From an uncultured Ruaniaceae bacterium (GTDB lineage: Bacteria; Actinomycetota; Actinomycetes; Actinomycetales; Beutenbergiaceae), in assembly GCA_947251855.1 (NCBI GenBank), contig CAMXUZ010000012.1:1-10631 (forward strand): a stretch of DNA of 10,631 nucleotides, in the 5' to 3' direction. A program made the position numbers and the translations under genes. Every line of letters begins with the position of its first letter. The first letter of the stretch is position 1. Under the pieces are notes generated by a model that was not told the DNA's origin, did no database searches, and saw only the letters and a program-made list of their open reading frames with translations. Positions 6,156 through 10,631 of the stretch are shown one piece after another.

Positions 6156-9100
6156 CTAGGGCTGAAACTCCCGGAGGACCTCTTCCGTGATGTGCAGCAT
6201 CTCCTCGCCGTGAATGTCGTGGTCGATCACGTATCTGTTGTGCCGGGTGATGATCTCTTCGGTAAAGGTGCGCGCCCAGCGGCCGTTCGAGCGTTCTTCG
6301 GCCGGGAGAGCGGTGTAGGCGCTCGCGGCGATCTCGGTGAGCAACTCGGCATCGAAACGCCACTGTTTCGCCAAGGCGCGGCTGGCGATCTCGGCTACCT
6401 CTTCCGAGGTGTAATCGGGGAACTCGATTTCGGCGGGAACCCGTGATTTGAGCCCGGGATCGGACCGGAAGAACTCGTGCATCTCGTCGGTGTACCCGGC
6501 GAAGATGGCAACGAACTTGTCGCGGTCGTCCTCGAGCCGGGTGATCATCGCATCAACGATCTCCTGCTTGAACGACGAGTTCTTTCCGCCTTGCGTGCGC
6601 AGCTGGTGCGCCTCGTCGATGAACAGCACTCCACCCATTGCAGCGTCGAATGCCTGATGCGTGTTCGCAGCCGAATGACCGAGGTACCTGCCCTGCAACT
6701 GGCTCGCGGGGACGGATTCCACTGTCGGAGTCGAGAGGATGCCCAGAAGGTGGAATACCTCCGCCACGGTGCGCGCCACCGTCGTCTTCCCGGTGCCGGG
6801 ATTTCCGGTGAAGGCGACGTGATAGTTCGGGCGTTCCATTGCGCCGTCCAGTTCGAGCATCCGTTGGTTCACGGTGGCTTGCGCGACCAACGAATGGACC
6901 CATTCCTTCACCGGTCCCAGGCCGATCATGGAATCCAGTTCGGCGAGCTTGTGTGCCAGCTGGGCCTCTCGATCCTCGGGTCTGCCACCGGCGAGGGCGT
7001 GCAGGTCCTCCGCTTCGATGGTTATGAGATCTTCCCTGGTGGGATTGTCTATGAGGATCACCCGGTCCTCCTGACGAGAACGGAGATCCTGGTTGAAATT
7101 GCGCACCCAGCGCGCATTACTGCGATCAGCGCTCTGGGCGTAGGCAGCGCCGACGATGCGTCGGTAGAGTTCCTCGTCCACCGTGTAGTGGCCGCGGGCG
7201 AGTTCGGCGAGACCGATCTGAGCGATCTCAGCGGGGGAATAATCCTCGAAATCGAGGCGGTGCTTGATCCGAGACTTGAAACCCTCATTCATCGCGAGCA
7301 GTTCGTGCATCTTTTCGTTATAGCCCGCGAGGATGACCATGGTGTCGGAACGGTTGTTCTCCAGGAAAGTGAGGATTTCGGTGATCGCCTCCTGCGCGAA
7401 GCCGCTGGAATCCTCGGTCGCCAAGGAATAGGCCTCGTCAATGAAGATCACACCGCCGCGGCCGCTCTCCAACACCTCCCGGGTCTGTTTCGCGGTACCG
7501 CCGATGACATCACTGACGAGTTGGGCACGCCCCACCTCGACGAAACTCTCGCTGATCACCGCGCCGACCTCGTGCATCGCCTTGCCGAGCAACCGCGCCA
7601 CCGTCGTCTTTCCTGTCCCGGGGTTACCGAGGAACATGCTGTGGAGGGTGAAATCGGAATCGGCCGGCAGCCCGAGTTCGAGGCGTTTCTGCCGTAGCTT
7701 CACGGCGTTCGCGATGCTCTGTACCTGCTTCTTCACCTTCGCCAGACCGACGAGGTCGTAGAGTCTGGTGAGCGGGTCGCCGTCATCCTTCACGCGCTCG
7801 TCGGTAGCGCTCGACGCGACGTCGTCCCAGTCGGGGTGGTCTTCTACGCCCATCGGTGCGCGCGAGTCCAGGCCACGGTCGTGAGCCTGGGCAGGAGCCC
7901 CTCGGGTGGCGAAGTGCACGGCTTGCGCCTCATCGCCCTCAGTCACCTCGAAGAGGTCATAGGCGCCGGGGTCGATTCCGGTGATCTCACCACCGTTGCG
8001 AACCACTTTGAAAGTTTCATCGTCAGTGGATCCGAAGGTGGTCAGATCAACGGTTCCGCCTTCAAGTGAGATGCACAGATCGTCCGTGGAAGCGGTGAGG
8101 GAGGGGATGTGGATCGTGCCGCCGTCAGCGGCTCGGATCTCGCAGTAGCCGCCGTTATCGTGACTATGGTGCTCGTCGGTGACCGTGATCGTGCCATCCG
8201 CCTCCGCGGTCAGAGCGTAGGAGAAAGAACCAGAGAGCGAGGCACTCGCCCCGTGCACCACGTGGAGCGAGTCGAAGCCGCAGTCCACCGCCTCGAGCCG
8301 ACCGGTGGCCGAGACGAGGACGGTTGCCCACGTGTTCTCCGGGACCGTAGAAATATCGACGCTGCATGCTCTCAAGGTGAGGGCTCCTTGGGACTCGACG
8401 ATGTTGCTTCCATCCGGGCCTGCGGCCGGTTCCAAGGTCACCTGCTCCAGGGTGAGGTGGGCATCTGATTCACCGACGAGGACGGCGGGTACATCCGGAG
8501 AGGGGGTTGCGACGGTGAGATCGGTGATTTCGGAGTCTCCAGCCGACGCCGCCCGCAGGCAACCGATGAGCCGGGTGCGTTCCTTGCCCTTCCCCTGCAG
8601 TCGTACCCCGGGCAGGAGGAGCAGTTCGCCCTCGATGACGTAGTCTCCCTGCTCGAGCAACACCGTATCACCAGGACTCAGTTGTGGCGCGATCGTGGAG
8701 TCGAATGCGCCAGCATGCTCCAGCGGCCAGGTTATGGTTTTCGGACGGGATGGAGGCGGTTCGGGAGCGGCGTCCTGATCGATGACCCTCACCCGAGAGC
8801 TCGCGCTATTGACCCGGGCCTCGTTCTTGGTGATCACTGAGACTGAATGCTCGTTGCTCTGAACGACTTCCCCGATCTGCACCAAGCTGTTGTCCGCGAA
8901 CCCCTCATCGTCCTTCTCCGTGAGTTCCAGGTGTGGAAACTCGCAGACTGATTGCCCGGAGAGGACGAACATGCGCTTCTTGGGCTCCGAACTGATCCGA
9001 TGGCTCCCGTAGGTGCGGACCCGGGAACCGTCCGCGGCGAGAATAATGGTCGATCCTGAGTCGATCAGATCCGCTTTCGAGTTCGTGAAATACATACGTC

Positions 9101-9557
9101 CGAGTTCGCAAGTCGTTGCGTGTAGCGTGCCCGCTTCCACCTGCACCGAGATCGCATCTGCGGCACTCGTATCGGCCTGCACGGCCGTATTCTTCAACAC
9201 GAGGCTGTTGCCCTCCCCGGCCCAGATGGCCGGGTATTTGCCACTTGGATCGGGTAGAACGGCGCAGTTCGTGATTGTTGCCATGTTACGGGGCGTGTTC
9301 AGGTAGATCCCGTTCTTATACGGCAAAGGATTGAGCGTCAGATTGCGGAAGGTGCAATGGCCTTTGATGATGAAGGAACCATGGATGAATACGTCGTTTC
9401 GATCTGTGGCGCCTTCCAGTTGCACCCCGTTGAGGATCAGCTGTTCCGTTTCGTACGTACCGGGATCAAGGACGATCCTGTCGCCCGACGCGACCTTCTG
9501 AAGAGCCGCTGTGAGGGAGACCTTTCCGAAACCCGAACCGACTCTGATCCTGGCCAT
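6156..9557 (-). CDS. Right-handed beta-helix protein fused to tandem CbxX/CfqX-type AAA+ ATPases
   Basis: This is a 1133-residue, apparently cytoplasmic protein (no signal peptide or membrane span). Residues 1 to about 540 form two right-handed parallel beta-helix modules, each opening with a matching pectate-lyase-like cap (about 6-77 and 277-352; compare GDRIVLDPGTY with GDTVLLEQGDY). An acidic linker (about 545-593) follows. AAA+ domain 1 (about 594-840) has Walker A GNPGTGKTT (644-652), Walker B FIDEAY (705-710), Arg finger R763 and NARWVRNF. AAA+ domain 2 (about 867-1133) has Walker A GNPGTGKTT (918-926), Walker B FIDEAH (979-984), R1039 and NGRWARTF. Both sites look active. The family (CbbX, SpoVK, EccA ATPase domain) forms hexamers that remodel partner proteins. 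Start: ATG 9557 with GAAGGGAG 10 bases upstream. An in-frame extension to 9785 is unlikely because it runs into the upstream gene. The target is unknown. Confidence 0.88.
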   Translation of the reverse strand: MARIRVGSGFGKVSLTAALQKVASGDRIVLDPGTYETEQLILNGVQLEGATDRNDVFIHGSFIIKGHCTFRNLTLNPLPYKNGIYLNTPRNMATITNCAVLPDPSGKYPAIWAGEGNSLVLKNTAVQADTSAADAISVQVEAGTLHATTCELGRMYFTNSKADLIDSGSTIILAADGSRVRTYGSHRISSEPKKRMFVLSGQSVCEFPHLELTEKDDEGFADNSLVQIGEVVQSNEHSVSVITKNEARVNSASSRVRVIDQDAAPEPPPSRPKTITWPLEHAGAFDSTIAPQLSPGDTVLLEQGDYVIEGELLLLPGVRLQGKGKERTRLIGCLRAASAGDSEITDLTVATPSPDVPAVLVGESDAHLTLEQVTLEPAAGPDGSNIVESQGALTLRACSVDISTVPENTWATVLVSATGRLEAVDCGFDSLHVVHGASASLSGSFSYALTAEADGTITVTDEHHSHDNGGYCEIRAADGGTIHIPSLTASTDDLCISLEGGTVDLTTFGSTDDETFKVVRNGGEITGIDPGAYDLFEVTEGDEAQAVHFATRGAPAQAHDRGLDSRAPMGVEDHPDWDDVASSATDERVKDDGDPLTRLYDLVGLAKVKKQVQSIANAVKLRQKRLELGLPADSDFTLHSMFLGNPGTGKTTVARLLGKAMHEVGAVISESFVEVGRAQLVSDVIGGTAKQTREVLESGRGGVIFIDEAYSLATEDSSGFAQEAITEILTFLENNRSDTMVILAGYNEKMHELLAMNEGFKSRIKHRLDFEDYSPAEIAQIGLAELARGHYTVDEELYRRIVGAAYAQSADRSNARWVRNFNQDLRSRQEDRVILIDNPTREDLITIEAEDLHALAGGRPEDREAQLAHKLAELDSMIGLGPVKEWVHSLVAQATVNQRMLELDGAMERPNYHVAFTGNPGTGKTTVARTVAEVFHLLGILSTPTVESVPASQLQGRYLGHSAANTHQAFDAAMGGVLFIDEAHQLRTQGGKNSSFKQEIVDAMITRLEDDRDKFVAIFAGYTDEMHEFFRSDPGLKSRVPAEIEFPDYTSEEVAEIASRALAKQWRFDAELLTEIAASAYTALPAEERSNGRWARTFTEEIITRHNRYVIDHDIHGEEMLHITEEVLREFQP

Positions 9558-9747
9558 TACCTTGCCGCTCCCTTCAGCAACGATCTGCAATTCTTCGCTG
9601 AGCCTGCCGTAAACAGAGAACAGTCTAGAACAGGAAGAGGTCGGGAAAATGCAACCGATATTCTCGCCACCCGCAAGTTCTGGCTCGAGCCGGCGCCCTC
9701 TTCCCGGATGCATCGTGGGGAACTCCGCTTGATGATGACGCCGCACG
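9558..9747 (-). promoter_or_regulatory. Upstream region of the beta-helix/AAA+ gene
   Basis: These 190 bases between the S-component stop and the AAA+ start should hold the AAA+ promoter unless it is co-transcribed. GAAGGGAG (9575-9568) is the ribosome binding site. A direct repeat AGAACAG-TCT-AGAACAG (plus strand 9617-9633, 10-base period) could be a same-face binding site. TTGCAT followed by TCTAGA-type sequence on the minus strand is only a weak promoter candidate. Confidence 0.35.
9617..9633. repeat. Short direct repeat AGAACAG x2, 10-base period
   Basis: Two exact 7-base copies (9617-9623 and 9627-9633) are separated by TCT, about 60-75 bases before the AAA+ ATG. The one-helical-turn period is typical of sites for activators that bind head-to-tail dimers, but no regulator is implicated. 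Confidence 0.3.
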
Positions 9748-10590
9748 TTACGCCGTCGAAGAGCGTTGAGCGGCCGCGGGGTCACCCGCAGAGCGCGGCG
9801 GGTCCACGAACACCGCCCGCTTCGCGGCTCGCCGTAACGTCACCAGCACGGGGTGGCCGAGCACGAGCACCCCCGCCGCGGTCGTGAGCGCCCGGGTGAG
9901 ATCCCACGGCAGGGAGGTGACGATCGAATAGGAGGCGAACCTCGCCAGATTGGAGCCGAGCGGATCGCCGGGCACGAACGAGATGTCGGTGCCCATCCCC
10001 GCCACGAACGGCCAGAACGACAGGTTGAGCAGCACCCCGAACGCTACCGAGCTCACGGCTCCGTACCCCGCGAGCAACGAAAGCTCCCCCACCCGGGATC
10101 CGCGCGTCCCGCGTGTGCCCACTCGGCGCGGCAGGAGTCCCGCCCCGAGGCCCACCCAGCCCGCGGCGAGCATCTGGAACGGCAGCCACGGGCCCACCCC
10201 GCCGGTGAGCAGCGCGGAGGAGAACAGCGTGCTCACCCCGAGCAGGAACCCGAACCCGGGCCCGAACACTCGCCCGCCGAGCACGAGGAGGATGAACACC
10301 GTCTCCACCCCGCCGGTGCCCGCCGCGATCGGGCGGATGAGTGCCCCCACGGCGGAGAGGAGACCAAGGAGGGCGACGGCCCGAACGTCCATACCGCCGT
10401 CCGAAATCGCCATGAGCGTGACGACGAGCGACAGGGCGAGCACGACGCCGAGAATGAGTGGGGCGGTTGCCGAATGGCCGGTCGGGGAGGCGAGCACGGC
10501 GGCGCCGGAGTCGACGAACAGCGGCCAGGTGAAGGTGAGCAGTCCGATGACAGTGACGGCGAGGAGCGTGGGCGCGAGCCGAGGCCCCAC
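9748..10590 (-). CDS. ECF transporter S component (vitamin-type substrate-binding membrane protein)
   Basis: This is an integral membrane protein of about 280 residues resembling the substrate-specific S subunit of energy-coupling-factor transporters. Seen: about six or seven hydrophobic spans (around 8-27, 43-63, 68-88, 95-128, 135-155, 171-196, 217-248), the GRVFGPGFGFLLGVSTLFSS and GPWLPFQMLAAGWVGLGAG segments, and a late LPWDLTRALTTAAGV helix like the D..RA segment of S components. The C-terminal tail is basic then polar. The start is uncertain: GTG 10590 lacks a ribosome binding site, and the frame stays open to the right edge (10631) without another usual start, so the real N-terminus may be outside. 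The T subunit and ATPases are presumably encoded upstream, off the window. The substrate is undetermined; a cobalamin (CbrT-like) or other vitamin ligand is possible but not shown. Confidence 0.75.
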   Translation of the reverse strand: MGPRLAPTLLAVTVIGLLTFTWPLFVDSGAAVLASPTGHSATAPLILGVVLALSLVVTLMAISDGGMDVRAVALLGLLSAVGALIRPIAAGTGGVETVFILLVLGGRVFGPGFGFLLGVSTLFSSALLTGGVGPWLPFQMLAAGWVGLGAGLLPRRVGTRGTRGSRVGELSLLAGYGAVSSVAFGVLLNLSFWPFVAGMGTDISFVPGDPLGSNLARFASYSIVTSLPWDLTRALTTAAGVLVLGHPVLVTLRRAAKRAVFVDPPRSAGDPAAAQRSSTA

Positions 10591-10631
10591 GGGAACCGCC
10601 GAGGTTGGCAGCCAGGAGTCCGCCCGGCCCC

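Noticed and set aside
6477..7697. 406-codon open frame on the plus strand opposite the AAA+ gene
   Set aside because: It lies wholly antisense to clearly recognisable AAA+ motifs. Its translation shows no family features, and long antisense frames are common in high-GC genes.
9558..9785. N-terminal extension of the AAA+ protein by 76 residues
   Set aside because: It would overlap the S-component gene. The extension has no beta-helix character, whereas ATG 9557 has a good ribosome binding site and begins right at the domain.

Overview
The window is high-GC actinobacterial DNA. Pointers to Actinomycetota are the strong G/C bias at third codon positions, frequent GTG starts, tight ATGA-type overlaps, an MmpL-type pump and a DrrA/DesK-style transporter plus two-component operon. 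I cannot assign a genus. Genes are dense, and nearly all of the window is explained by eight coding sequences. There is one gene-poor stretch of about 570 bases and no rRNA, tRNA or CRISPR array that I can see.

Left part (1-1990): a 3'-truncated MMPL/RND-type efflux pump on the minus strand is divergent from a MarR-family regulator on the plus strand. The 102-base gap holds a perfect 15-bp palindrome that exactly fills the spacer between a good -35 and a good -10 of the pump promoter. This is a clear picture of MarR repression. The marR GTG has no ribosome binding site and lies just after an AT-rich -10-like element, so its mRNA may be leaderless.

Middle part (2007-5587, all minus): a four-gene operon transcribed in the order ABC ATPase, ABC-2 permease, membrane histidine kinase (HisKA_3/DesK type), NarL/LuxR-type response regulator. 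The first two genes overlap by 4 bases and the later ones are 13 and 29 bases apart. The likely logic is a sensor that detects an envelope-active drug, lipid or peptide and controls its own exporter. Two palindromes lie just upstream of the ATPase start and are candidate operators. This operon is convergent with marR.

Gap (5588-6155): operators, a strong small hairpin, a short direct repeat and one possible 27-residue ORF with a Shine-Dalgarno-like sequence. I recognise no gene family there.

Right part (6156-9557, minus): a 1133-residue protein made of two right-handed parallel beta-helix (pectate-lyase-like) modules followed by two CbxX/CfqX-type AAA+ ATPase domains. It is the most unusual object in the window: a beta-helix joined to a tandem AAA+ motor, possibly a chaperone or activase with a beta-helical target-recognition head. 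Upstream of it (9748 to the right edge, minus) is an ECF-transporter S component for vitamin uptake, whose start may lie outside the window.
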